A DNA stretch of 64,000 nt from Mojavia pulchra JT2-VF2. Its GTDB lineage: Bacteria > Cyanobacteriota > Cyanobacteriia > Cyanobacteriales > Nostocaceae. The notes under the pieces are model-generated. The model ran no database searches. It was not told the origin of the DNA and saw only the letters and a list, made by a program, of their open reading frames with translations. The stretch's first letter is position 1; each line of letters starts with the position of its first letter. The stretch lies in contig JAHHHN010000004.1 in assembly GCA_019359325.1 (NCBI GenBank), positions 298,026-362,025 on the forward strand, in the 5' to 3' direction. Position numbers and translations under genes: made by a program. Positions 17,159 to 26,429 of the stretch are shown here, piece by piece.

Positions 17159-17210
17159 GAATGATGAATGATAGATGAGTAAAAGTTTTATAATTCATCA
17201 TTCATCATTC
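17159..17210. repeat. Short-repeat hairpin between protease and inhibitor genes
   Basis: GAATGATGAATGAT (17159-17172) pairs perfectly with ATCATTCATCATTC (17197-17210) around a 24-nt loop. The arms are ATGA-type short tandem repeats. It could act as a weak terminator or processing site that sets the ratio of protease to inhibitor. Confidence 0.6.
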
Positions 17211-17314
17211 AGAATTTACACTGTGTTGTCCTTTATTGTTAAACTGGAAGATGATAGGTACAATCTCCCAGTCTTTTTATTTCTCCCCCTAGACAGCACA
17301 ACGGAGAGCAAAAA

Positions 17315-17617
17315 ATGCGGATCTCGTTTGAACGGACGGGCGGCTTTGCTGGAATTAGTAAGAAAACAACCGTTGATACAGCTACTTTGCCACCAAACGA
17401 AGCAAACGAACTACCCCGACTGGTAGAAGCTGCTGATTTATTTAAGTTACCTGAAAAAATTACTTCCCCTAACCCTCAGTACGATCGCTTTCAATATAAG
17501 TTGACAGTGGAAGACCAGGGAAAGCAACATACAGTGACGGTGAGTGAGGCCGCATTACCGGGAACCTTAAGACCCTTAATTGAATGGCTGAATCAGGTAT
17601 CACATCGCTCAACTTGA
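17315..17617 (+). CDS. Emfourin-like inhibitor of M4 protease
   Basis: The 100-residue protein begins MRISFERTGGFAGISKK, with the GGFAG segment and the alpha/beta pattern of emfourin (M4in), the protealysin inhibitor of Serratia proteamaculans. A GGAG lies before the ATG at 17315. Placement directly behind a protealysin-like protease gene supports the role strongly. It is expected to bind the mature protease active site in the cytoplasm; the spacer hairpin may tune its level. Confidence 0.82.
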   Translation: MRISFERTGGFAGISKKTTVDTATLPPNEANELPRLVEAADLFKLPEKITSPNPQYDRFQYKLTVEDQGKQHTVTVSEAALPGTLRPLIEWLNQVSHRST

Positions 17618-17735
17618 TGAGAGAGTTTTCATTGAATACGCGCCAACCTTAGAATTCCAAAGAAGCAAGCTATGCGATCGCCTCTTTGGAGTAGAAGCAG
17701 TAACTCTAAGGTATTTTGAATTTTGCGTAACGGTA

Positions 17736-18695
17736 CTAAGTAATCGGTAAAGCCATCGCTCCATCAGCCGATAAAGATTCCCAAGCTGTGCCTTTATAGC
17801 CATAATCAAAAATTTCGGGATGTAACATTTCTGCCAAAATTTCTAGGGAATCTACTAATCGTGGCCCTGGACGGTTGAAGTAAGAATTACCATCAGTAAT
17901 GTAGACTTTACCACTTTTGGCAGCATTGAGTTTTGTCCACTCTGAACGTTGAGTTAATAACTGTGCTTCTTGGCGAGTACGATGTAAATCCCAACCGCAA
18001 GGCATCAAAATCATAATATCGGGATCGCTCGCTACTAGTGTTTCCCACGGCAAAGAAGCAGATGGCTCCCCTGCGGTGCTAAACAGTGTTTGTCCACCTG
18101 CTAAGTTGACTAATTCAGGAATCCAATTACCGGCTCCCATCAAAGGATCAGTCCACTCAATACAGGCAACAGTTGGTAGTTCTGTTAAAGAAAGCCCTTG
18201 AATTTTTTGCTGACAGATTTTGACACGAGCTTCTAAGTTTTCTAGAACTTTTGCTGAGTCTACTCCAAAGATGTTGCCCACTCGCTCGATATCAGTCCAA
18301 ACATCTTGGAGAATATTGGGTTGTAAAGAAATAATTTGGGGCGAACTGTGGATAAGATTGGCAACTGCTTTTTCTACTTCTTGCAAGCTGACTGCACAGA
18401 CATCACACTGGTCTTGCGTCACAATGTGGGTGGGCTGCAATTGCTCTAAAGTATCAGTTTTAATTTCATAGATACTAAGAGCAGATTGCAATAACTTGTT
18501 AACCTCATTGTGAATCTCGCTGCTAGAGGCATTGCTGTTTAAGCGTGCTGCGGTACAAACAGGACGATCTTGAATTTCTGGGGGGTAGTCGCATTCGTGC
18601 GATCGCCCAACAATTGCATTAGTCAAACCCAGTACTGCTAAAATCTCCGTTCCACTGGGAATTAGAGATACAATTCTTACACTGCTATCTACCAT
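17736..18695 (-). CDS. BtuF-like cobalamin/ferri-siderophore-type binding protein
   Basis: The 319-residue protein has the periplasmic-binding PF01497 fold: RIVSLIPSGTEILAVLGL at the start, LQPTHIVTQDQCDVCAV, and a C-terminal GKVYITDGNSYFNRPGPRLVDSLEILAEML. These resemble cobalamin-binding BtuF-like proteins of cyanobacteria. No signal peptide is evident at the ATG used, so it may be cytoplasmic or the leader may be atypical. No transporter genes and no recognisable cobalamin riboswitch lie next to it. Confidence 0.8.
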   Translation of the reverse strand: MVDSSVRIVSLIPSGTEILAVLGLTNAIVGRSHECDYPPEIQDRPVCTAARLNSNASSSEIHNEVNKLLQSALSIYEIKTDTLEQLQPTHIVTQDQCDVCAVSLQEVEKAVANLIHSSPQIISLQPNILQDVWTDIERVGNIFGVDSAKVLENLEARVKICQQKIQGLSLTELPTVACIEWTDPLMGAGNWIPELVNLAGGQTLFSTAGEPSASLPWETLVASDPDIMILMPCGWDLHRTRQEAQLLTQRSEWTKLNAAKSGKVYITDGNSYFNRPGPRLVDSLEILAEMLHPEIFDYGYKGTAWESLSADGAMALPIT

Positions 18696-19085
18696 GGCTC
18701 CACCTATGCAACAGCTGCTCTTAGTTTAATTGTCGCAAAAGTTGTGAGGAGGAGTATCTCTATCTAAGGGAATACACAAGTGTTTTTGCAGTCAGTACTA
18801 AGCGGTAAATTACGCTGCTTGCAGAAGTCGAGACAAAAATATAGGGCACAGAGGAAGGAAATAAAATAAAATCAATCTTCTTTTTTCACCTGCCGAAGGC
18901 TTTAAGCTTAAGGGTTGGCTTCATCCACAGTTTTTGAAGTATGAGGTTATTATCAAGCTGGTCTTTATAGTTAATTTATAAGTCTGCATATAATACTAAT
19001 TTACATTGATGAGCGAATATACTTTTTAGCTGAAGGTGTATTTCAAGGAGCTTTTTTCTGTCGCCCTTTTGAGCAAGCTGTCCCA
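18696..19085. other. 390-bp divergent spacer
   Basis: This spacer separates the BtuF-like gene from the sensor kinase; both are transcribed outwards from it. It must hold both promoters. I see no RNA gene, repeat family member or strong hairpin. Confidence 0.5.
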
Positions 19086-19097
19086 TTGGTGACCAGC

Positions 19098-21695
19098 ATG
19101 ACTTGTGACCAAATCAAAATTCTGCTGTTTTGTGACAATCACACAGAAGTTGGAACGACAACAGCAGTTGCCAGCTTCGGGAACAATGCTGGCTTTGTGT
19201 CTTCTATACTCTCTGATTTAGAGATGCAAGACTCTAACGTCCAGCCCCAGTTTGAACTGATTCAAGCACAAGATTTTCTAGAGACTATATACATTTTACA
19301 AACTCAATCTATAGATATATTTATCTTGAATTTATTAATGAAGGATGCTAAACATTTAAAAGTTATCTCTCATGTGCGTAGACGTGTAGTAGCTTGTCGT
19401 CAGACATCGCTTACTCCTAACGTGGCAATTGTAGTAATCACTGATGCGGAAGATGAAGTTCACAGTTTGCAAGCTCTGAATATCGGCGCACAGGACTATT
19501 TAATTAGAAGTGAGATTATCCCTCAGCTTTTACGCCGGAGGTTGCTCAGTGTAATTGAACAACAACGACGTCAATGCAGGGAACAAGAAATCACTGTTGC
19601 CAGACAGAAAAAAGTTGAAAAGAGGCAGTTTCCAGATTTATCTAAACTGTCTGAGGGCGAAACCCATTGGCGTTGCTTTGCTGAGGCAACTTTTGAAGGA
19701 ATCATGCTACATGATAATGGAATAATATTAGATGCAAATAATATTCTGGCAGAAATGACTGGTTATGAAATTGCAGAACTAATTGGCAAAAATAGTCTTG
19801 ATTTCACCACATTAGAATCGCAAAATTTGATAATACAAAATATAATTTCCGGGTCTGAAAAAGCTTGCGAAGTAATTGTAGTTAGGAAAGATGGTTCTAC
19901 TTTTCCTGTAGAACTGCAAGGTAAAGTTATTTCTTATGCGGGTCAAACAATGCAGGTGGTAGCAGCTAGAGATATTACAGAACGCAAGCAGGCCCAAGAG
20001 GCTTTGCAAATTAGAGAACATACGCGCCGAAAACAAAGCCAAACGTTGGTGCAATTAGCAAGAAGTAAAACATTCCAACAAGGCAATCTTCATGCAGCAT
20101 TTCGTGAAATCACAGAAGCTGCTGCTCAAACACTATCAGTGCAGCGAGTAGGTGTGTGGTTATACAACGAAGACTGCTCAACCATTGAATGCATTAATTT
20201 ATACAATGCCAAGACAAAAGAGCATACCTGCGGTTTATCACTGCTAAAAGCAAATTATCCTGCTTATTTCCAAGCATTGGAAGAAGAACGTAGCATTGCG
20301 GCACATGATGCCATCAATGACAAAAGAACCCAAGAATTATCCGATTCTTATCTTTCAGTATTAGGCATTACGTCATTGTTGAATGCACCGATTTGGCTCG
20401 GGGGTCGTTTACTGGGGGTAGTATCCCACGAACACATTGGTGAGATTCGCCAGTGGGCATTAGAAGAAGAGAATTTTGCAGGCTCAATAGCAGATTTCGT
20501 CACACTTGCCATAGAAGCAAGCGAACGTAACGCCGCAGAAGAAGCGCTAAGAAAGAGCGAGGCACAATTCCGGGCAATTTTTAAATGTTCTTCTATCAGT
20601 ATTGGGCTGATAGACATGAAAGCACAAATAGTGGATGCTAATCCGGCGCTGTGTCAGATGCTAGGGTACAGCCGCGAAGATCTGTGCGGCAAGCACTTTA
20701 CAGATTATATTTCTCAACCAACAGGAGATTTAGAGCTTTACAGACAACTTGTGTCAGAAACGAGCGTAGATGCAAAGCGCCATGCTGATAGACATCGCAT
20801 TGAGACAGAAAAGTTGTTCCTGCATAAAGAGGGCCGATTAGTGTGGGCCCACCTTTCAATTTCATTGATACCAGACAGTAACGGTAGGCCTGAGTTTTTC
20901 CTAGCAATTGTCGAGGACATTACTGAACGCAAGCAAACAGAGTTGAAACTGCGCGCATCTCAGGCAGCAGCAGAAGCTGGTAGTCGTGCAAAGAGCGAGT
21001 TTTTAGCGACTATGAGCCATGAATTGCGAACACCCCTCAATGCGATTATGGGTTTATCTCAGTTGCTGCAACAAGAAATGGTTGGCTCTCTCAATGAAAA
21101 ACAAAAGGAATATATCAGTTGTGTATATAGTAGTGGCGAACATCTACTAGCATTAATCAACGATATCTTAGATTTGTCTAAGGTAGAGGCAGGTAAAGAA
21201 GAACTGTTACTGTTGCCTTTATTGGTATCAGAGTTATGCAATTATGTGATATCAACGATGTCTGATCAAGCTCTAGAAAAGGGCTTGCAACTCACCAGCG
21301 AAATTGATCCAAAAGCTGATATTTGCATTGCTGATGAGCGACGGCTCAAGCAAATGCTACTGAATCTGCTCACCAATGCAATTAAATTTACTCCAACAGG
21401 CCAGGTCTCTTTAGAAGTTAATAAAGTAACCAATGGCATTACATTTACAGTTGCAGATACTGGCATTGGTATTGACCCTAATCATTTTCAATTTCTGTTT
21501 GAACCTTTTAAACAACTTGATAGTCGCTTAAATCGTCAGTACGAAGGAACCGGTTTAGGTTTAGCGTTAACGCGCAAGTTAGCACGTTTGCATGGTGGCG
21601 ATGTGACGGTGGTATCAACTGTAGGAGTAGGCAGTCGGTTTACTCTGTTTCTCCCGGATCAACCTTATTTGGTAGAGGAGGAGACAGATAATTAG
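19098..21695 (+). CDS. Sensor histidine kinase with degenerate receiver, PAS, GAF, PAS
   Basis: From the ATG at 19098 (a TTG at 19086 is possible) the 865-residue protein contains: a receiver-like domain (about 5-160) whose phospho-acceptor position reads FILNLLMKDA, with Asn instead of Asp; a PAS domain (about 195-305); a GAF domain (about 320-475, LGITSLLNAPIWLGGRLLGV); a second PAS/PAC (about 480-610); HisKA with FLATMSHELRTPLNA (His641); and HATPase_c (VADTGIGI, GTGLGLALTRKLA). It is a cytoplasmic multi-sensor kinase; the GAF has no clear bilin cysteine. No cognate regulator is adjacent. Confidence 0.9.
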   Translation: MTCDQIKILLFCDNHTEVGTTTAVASFGNNAGFVSSILSDLEMQDSNVQPQFELIQAQDFLETIYILQTQSIDIFILNLLMKDAKHLKVISHVRRRVVACRQTSLTPNVAIVVITDAEDEVHSLQALNIGAQDYLIRSEIIPQLLRRRLLSVIEQQRRQCREQEITVARQKKVEKRQFPDLSKLSEGETHWRCFAEATFEGIMLHDNGIILDANNILAEMTGYEIAELIGKNSLDFTTLESQNLIIQNIISGSEKACEVIVVRKDGSTFPVELQGKVISYAGQTMQVVAARDITERKQAQEALQIREHTRRKQSQTLVQLARSKTFQQGNLHAAFREITEAAAQTLSVQRVGVWLYNEDCSTIECINLYNAKTKEHTCGLSLLKANYPAYFQALEEERSIAAHDAINDKRTQELSDSYLSVLGITSLLNAPIWLGGRLLGVVSHEHIGEIRQWALEEENFAGSIADFVTLAIEASERNAAEEALRKSEAQFRAIFKCSSISIGLIDMKAQIVDANPALCQMLGYSREDLCGKHFTDYISQPTGDLELYRQLVSETSVDAKRHADRHRIETEKLFLHKEGRLVWAHLSISLIPDSNGRPEFFLAIVEDITERKQTELKLRASQAAAEAGSRAKSEFLATMSHELRTPLNAIMGLSQLLQQEMVGSLNEKQKEYISCVYSSGEHLLALINDILDLSKVEAGKEELLLLPLLVSELCNYVISTMSDQALEKGLQLTSEIDPKADICIADERRLKQMLLNLLTNAIKFTPTGQVSLEVNKVTNGITFTVADTGIGIDPNHFQFLFEPFKQLDSRLNRQYEGTGLGLALTRKLARLHGGDVTVVSTVGVGSRFTLFLPDQPYLVEEETDN

Positions 21696-21809
21696 GCTTG
21701 CAGTTTTGTAGAAATTAATAAATTTTATGGTTATATAAGATTAATAATTAATATGATTTGAAACATTGGAAAAATGAACAAATTAACTTTTGTCTATAAA
21801 CATATTAAA

Positions 21810-22247
21810 TTATAATTTTTTCTTCATTCTTACATGGGAAATATCAGCTTCTATAAATATTTCTCCTTCTTGTACAAAACCTAATTTTTCATACAAATCT
21901 TTGATATATTCTTGGGAATGAATTACCACTTCTTGAATATTTTTGCAGGCTATAATTTCTAGTGCTTTTTCCATGATTTGCTGACCAATCCCCTTTCCCC
22001 TAGCGGTAGACAAAACTGCAAGTCTTTCTAGCTTTGCAGTTTTATTATCTAAATACCTAATTCTAGCAGTCCCGACAGCTTGCTGATTTAAATAAGCGAT
22101 GAGATGTTGAGATATTTCATCTTTGCCATCAAACTCTAAAGCTGGATCGACGCCTTGTTCTTCCTGAAAAACGGTTATTCTAATTGCTTTAATTGCAGCA
22201 AAGTCTTCAGGAAAGTCAACGATTTTAATGATGACATTGTTAATCAC
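21810..22247 (-). CDS. GNAT-family N-acetyltransferase
   Basis: The 145-residue protein has the GNAT acetyl-CoA loop ERLAVLSTARGKGIGQQIM and the ElaA/YjcF-like N-terminal RITVFQEEQGVDPALEFDG segment. Members acetylate small amines; the acceptor is unknown. It lies downstream of putA on the same strand, separated by a hairpin. Confidence 0.85.
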   Translation of the reverse strand: MINNVIIKIVDFPEDFAAIKAIRITVFQEEQGVDPALEFDGKDEISQHLIAYLNQQAVGTARIRYLDNKTAKLERLAVLSTARGKGIGQQIMEKALEIIACKNIQEVVIHSQEYIKDLYEKLGFVQEGEIFIEADISHVRMKKKL

Positions 22248-22288
22248 AATTTCTCTGTGTTCTTTGTGCTTTTGCGGTTATCAGTTAA

Positions 22289-22305
22289 GGTGGGCATTGC
22301 CCACC
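22289..22305. terminator. GGTGGGC/GCCCACC hairpin after putA
   Basis: A perfect 7-bp stem with an ATT loop lies 14 bp beyond the putA stop codon. No U-run follows on the minus strand, so it may be one of the GGTGGGCAATGCCCACC repeats common in cyanobacteria rather than a canonical terminator. Confidence 0.4.
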
Positions 22306-22318
22306 CTACTTGTATACT

Positions 22319-25300
22319 TTAATCTACGCCTTCAATTGGTGCAAAACCTTGGCGCTGAATATTTTCTGTCACTGTGCGCGGTTCTAGGAATTGTAGCAGG
22401 TAATCAGGGCCTCCTGCTTTAGAGCCAACGCCAGAAAGATTGAAGCCACCAAAGGGTTGACGGGCAACGATCGCACCTGTAATTGTACGGTTAATGTACA
22501 AATTCCCAACTTCAAATTCTTCTTGTGCTTGCTGAATATGGGATGGTGTCCTAGAGTAAATTCCCCCTGTTAAAGCGTAATTAGTACCGTTGGCTACTGC
22601 TAATGCTTCTTGAAAGTCTTTTACTCTAACTACCGCCAGTACAGGGCCAAAAATTTCTTGTTGGGCAATTATTGCATTTGGTGGCACTTCGCTAAAGATG
22701 ACTGGCCCAATAAAATAACCTTGTTCAGGCGCTGGTAACTCCAATGCTAATTTTGCTTCTGCCTTTCCTTTATCAATATACTCACGAATGCGATCGCGGG
22801 CATTGGCATCAATTACAGGCCCGACTTGAGTGCTAGGTAACTCTGCCTCTCCAATGTTGAGAGATTTTGTGGCTTCCACCAACCGCTGCACAAAGGTATC
22901 ATAAATCGGTTGCAGTACAATTACCCTTGAGGCGGCAGAACATTTTTGTCCACTATAACCAAATGCTGATTGCACCACGCCAATTACTGCTTGGTCTAAG
23001 TCAGCACTCTCATCTACAATGATTGCGTTTTTACCACCCATTTCGGCAATTACGCGCTTCATGTGCTTTTGACCGGGTTTTAGGGTTGAAGCTTCGGCGT
23101 AAATTCTACAGCCTACTTCTTGGGAACCAGTAAAGGCTATCACATGGGTATCAGGATGATTTACCAAGTAAGCACCAACTTGGGAACCCTTACCCGGTAC
23201 GTATTGAAATACACCTTTAGGGATGCCAGCTTCTACTAAAATTTCCGTGAGTTTCGCCGTAATGACAGAGGATGTTTCCGCAGGTTTGAGGAAAGTACAA
23301 TTTCCCGCAACTAAGGCAGCAACAGTCATTCCGCAAGCGATCGCTAAAGGAAAATTCCAGGGAGAAATCACCACAGCAATTCCCCTCGGCTTGTAAATAT
23401 AACGATTTGTCTCGCCAGCTACGTCGTAATTTACACCTTGTTCTAGCCGTTCCATTTCATCAGCATAGTAGCGACAAAAATCTATCGCTTCCGAAACTTC
23501 TGCATCGGCTTCCTTAACTGGCTTCCCGACTTCCAAAACTATCCAAGCTGAAAGTTCAGCACGGCGTTGTTCCATCAAATCAGCAGCTTTCCGCAAAACC
23601 CCAGCACGTTGTCTTACCGGCGTTTTGCGCCAACCAGGAAAAGCAGCTTTGGCGGCTTGCATTGCTTGTTCGGCTTGTTCAACACTGATCAATCCGACTT
23701 TACCAATTACCTGGCTGAAATTAGAAGGATTGAGAGAATCAATCACTTCCTGGGTATTCACATACTCACCATTAATCAGCGGTAAATAAGTTCTCCCCAA
23801 TTGTTGGTGGATAGCTTGAAAAGCTTGATTAGATTTTCGTCTTGCTTCCTCCTCCGCATAATCCGTATCCGCCGCCCCAACAAAACCTCCACCTTCTTCT
23901 GTGCGTCTCTGCGCGACGGACACTTGCTTAAAGCCGGGGAACCCGCCCAACGCAGTGTCCTCCTCTGCGTGAGAAAAATCCACCACTGGCGGCGCTAACA
24001 ATTCCTCAATCGGTCTATTCTCCAAATTTTGCCTTAGAAAAGAACTATTAGCCGTATTTTCTAACAAACGACGAATTAGATAAGCCATTCCCGGCAATAG
24101 TTCACCGTAGGGACAGTAAACTCGCACCCGGTAACCCCTATCCACCAACGCCTTCGCTAGTTTATCGCCCATACCGTAGAGAACTTGCATTTCAAAACGA
24201 CGGCGGGGGACATTTAAGCTTTCAGCTATAGCAATAGCCAGTGCTTGCGATCGCACGTTATGGCTACCAATGGCAGCATATACATATTGATGATTTTCTA
24301 GCAATAACTGAGTTATGGCTTCAAAGTTGGCATCGGTGGCTGCTTTATCGTTGTAAACAGGTTGCGGCCAATGTTTCTGTGCTGCTTTGATTGTTTCCTG
24401 ATCCCAATATGCGCCTTTGACTAAGCGAATTGTTAAAGGATAACCACGCTGTTTCAACCAAGAAATTATGTCCTTGGTATCTTGCTCGCTATCACGCAGA
24501 TATGCTTGAATTGTGATCCCGATATCTGTACGTTGCCTAAATTCTTCTTCGGTCAATAGTTTTTTTAAGATATTTAAGGTTATATCTTTATAGGCATACT
24601 GTTCCATATCAAAATGTACAGCTGCCCCTACTGTTTGAGCATGACGTAGAAGAGTGCGAATGCGATCGCTAACTCGCTCTTCACTACCCTTAGCATCTAA
24701 GGGGTCAAATTGCGAATAAAACGCCGTTAATTTCACAGAAACCTGGACTTTTGGTAGCTGTTCGCCATCTGCTGTATCAATAGCCGGAATTGTTGTCCAA
24801 TTCTTAGATGCTGCCACCAACTGTTGCATTAATTCTAGATAGCGTTCTAGATAAGATTGTGCTTCTGCTTCTGTAATTACTGCCTCACCAAGTAAGTCAA
24901 TGGTGAAAGCCATTTTTTCTTTACGCAGCCTTTCTACTGTTTTAATGACTTGTTGAATATTTTCCCCAGCAATATATTTATGAGCAAGAGTCTCAACTGC
25001 TGTCGCCACAGTTTTAGCTGCAACTTGCCCTGGCATTGAATCTGGGTTAGCAAAGTTTAGCATCCCCTTCAAAGCCGCAGGTAATTCTACAGATTCATCT
25101 CCTAGATATTCTTGTAAATGTGCAGCAATTTCTGAGTTACTGCGTAATGCAGGTAGTGTATCGATAAAGCGAAATAGTTGCACCCGTAAACCAGGATTAC
25201 TCATCGCCCAAGCTAGCAATTTATCATCCCAGCGCATCTGATCGCGCAGCGAAGCAAAAAATGAACGATTTTCTTGCGTTACTTCTAGAATTTGTTTAGC

Positions 25301-25351
25301 AATTTCTTGAGTTTTAGCTTCGTAGGTGCTTGTTTTTACTTGTAATACCAC
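22319..25351 (-). CDS. putA: Bifunctional proline dehydrogenase / glutamate-semialdehyde dehydrogenase
   Basis: The 1010-residue protein has an FAD-dependent proline dehydrogenase domain (about 100-440, with RLVKGAYWD) and an aldehyde dehydrogenase domain (about 510-1000, FTGSQEVG, and catalytic Cys804 in GYSGQKCSAASR). It oxidises proline to glutamate in two steps, passing electrons to the quinone pool. There is no N-terminal DNA-binding domain, so it does not repress itself. Residues about 457-486, in the interdomain linker, are encoded by a palindromic intergenic-type repeat (ACGCAGAGGAGGACACTGCG at one end, GTCGCGCAGAGACGC at the other) that inserts in frame. It is followed by a hairpin and a GNAT gene. 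Confidence 0.93.
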   Translation of the reverse strand: MVLQVKTSTYEAKTQEIAKQILEVTQENRSFFASLRDQMRWDDKLLAWAMSNPGLRVQLFRFIDTLPALRSNSEIAAHLQEYLGDESVELPAALKGMLNFANPDSMPGQVAAKTVATAVETLAHKYIAGENIQQVIKTVERLRKEKMAFTIDLLGEAVITEAEAQSYLERYLELMQQLVAASKNWTTIPAIDTADGEQLPKVQVSVKLTAFYSQFDPLDAKGSEERVSDRIRTLLRHAQTVGAAVHFDMEQYAYKDITLNILKKLLTEEEFRQRTDIGITIQAYLRDSEQDTKDIISWLKQRGYPLTIRLVKGAYWDQETIKAAQKHWPQPVYNDKAATDANFEAITQLLLENHQYVYAAIGSHNVRSQALAIAIAESLNVPRRRFEMQVLYGMGDKLAKALVDRGYRVRVYCPYGELLPGMAYLIRRLLENTANSSFLRQNLENRPIEELLAPPVVDFSHAEEDTALGGFPGFKQVSVAQRRTEEGGGFVGAADTDYAEEEARRKSNQAFQAIHQQLGRTYLPLINGEYVNTQEVIDSLNPSNFSQVIGKVGLISVEQAEQAMQAAKAAFPGWRKTPVRQRAGVLRKAADLMEQRRAELSAWIVLEVGKPVKEADAEVSEAIDFCRYYADEMERLEQGVNYDVAGETNRYIYKPRGIAVVISPWNFPLAIACGMTVAALVAGNCTFLKPAETSSVITAKLTEILVEAGIPKGVFQYVPGKGSQVGAYLVNHPDTHVIAFTGSQEVGCRIYAEASTLKPGQKHMKRVIAEMGGKNAIIVDESADLDQAVIGVVQSAFGYSGQKCSAASRVIVLQPIYDTFVQRLVEATKSLNIGEAELPSTQVGPVIDANARDRIREYIDKGKAEAKLALELPAPEQGYFIGPVIFSEVPPNAIIAQQEIFGPVLAVVRVKDFQEALAVANGTNYALTGGIYSRTPSHIQQAQEEFEVGNLYINRTITGAIVARQPFGGFNLSGVGSKAGGPDYLLQFLEPRTVTENIQRQGFAPIEGVD

Positions 25352-25792
25352 TGATAGTAAACTCCTAATTCCAGATAAGGCTTTTTGTATTTGCCTATAT
25401 GTTCTATTCTGACTCTTTCATTTTGCTGCCACCATATATTAGTAATTTAAAATTCACAATCCCCTAGAGGAAGCCACTTACAGACATGGTAGAGGGTATT
25501 GCTGAATCAGTAGACTTATTGCAAAAATCCGAATAGACCAAAAAAACCACAGATAAACACCAATACTTATTAGCGCAGGACTTACGCAAGAACTCTCCGA
25601 AACTCTTATAACTTTGTGTACTTTGCGTCCTTAGCGGTTCGTTTTTTCATAATTTTGCGTAAGTTCTATTTTTATGTATCCATCAGTCTTTATCAGTGGT
25701 TCGATATACAAAACATGGGATCGGAGCGCAGGACTGCCTCAAATTGATAAAATTCTCAACTAGGCAGTAGTACCTTATAAAAAGATAACCTC
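25352..25792. other. 441-bp divergent spacer with a MITE
   Basis: This spacer separates the divergent putA and HD-protein genes and contains both promoters. Besides the ACTTACGCAA element listed separately I see no other structured feature. Confidence 0.5.
25580..25664. repeat. 85-bp MITE-like element with ACTTACGCAA ends
   Basis: ACTTACGCAA (25580-25589) and TTGCGTAAGT (25655-25664) are perfect 10-bp terminal inverted repeats. The interior has ACTTTGTGTACTTTGCGTCC-like text typical of Nostocales intergenic elements. It carries no gene. Confidence 0.65.
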
Positions 25793-26422
25793 ATGGATAT
25801 CTTGTTATGCCGCTGGCAACAAACACTCCAATTTTTTAAACTTGACCAAGTAGTTGCAAATAACGCTTTTAATGACCTAGTTGCAGCTTATTCTAGTCCT
25901 GGTCGTTACTACCACACACTAAAACACATTCTGCATATTCTCAGCACAATTGATACTTTACAAGCCTACATTAAAGAAATAAATGCTGTACAACTTGCTG
26001 CTTGGTTTCACGATATAGTTTATGACACTCGCTCTCAAGATAACGAAGAAAAAAGTGCTGATTATGCTTTTAATTTGTTGAGTAATTTAGGCATTCCACT
26101 TGACAATATCGCCACAGTTACCCGTTTAATCTTGAATACAAAACATCATCAAGCCGCTGCGGATGATTTTGATAGTCAAGTCCTACTTGATGCAGATTTA
26201 GCTATTTTAGCTGCTGACCCAATTCAGTATCAGGAATACGCCAATGCGATTCGCCAAGAATATGCATGGGTGACAGAAGCAGATTATATTACAGGCCGTA
26301 GGCAGGTTTTAGAGCGATTTTTGCAGCGCGATCGCATCTATTTTACGCCTTTAATGTTTGAGATTGCTGAACAATCTGCCCGTTCTAATCTTAAAGCGGA
26401 AATTAAAATTCTTAATCGATGA
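25793..26422 (+). CDS. HD-domain metal-dependent phosphohydrolase
   Basis: The 209-residue protein has the predicted HD-superfamily pattern: YYHTLKHILHIL (first His), AAWFHDIVYDTRSQDNEEKSA (HD pair), and LDADLAILAADPIQYQEYANAIRQEY. It likely hydrolyses a phosphate ester or nucleotide in the cytoplasm using a divalent metal. A methyltransferase gene starts 7 bp after its stop, so the two should be co-transcribed. Confidence 0.82.
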   Translation: MDILLCRWQQTLQFFKLDQVVANNAFNDLVAAYSSPGRYYHTLKHILHILSTIDTLQAYIKEINAVQLAAWFHDIVYDTRSQDNEEKSADYAFNLLSNLGIPLDNIATVTRLILNTKHHQAAADDFDSQVLLDADLAILAADPIQYQEYANAIRQEYAWVTEADYITGRRQVLERFLQRDRIYFTPLMFEIAEQSARSNLKAEIKILNR

Positions 26423-26429
26423 AAATATT

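Noticed and set aside
18696-19085. Cobalamin riboswitch ahead of the BtuF-like gene
   Set aside because: No B12-box or multi-stem pattern could be recognised.
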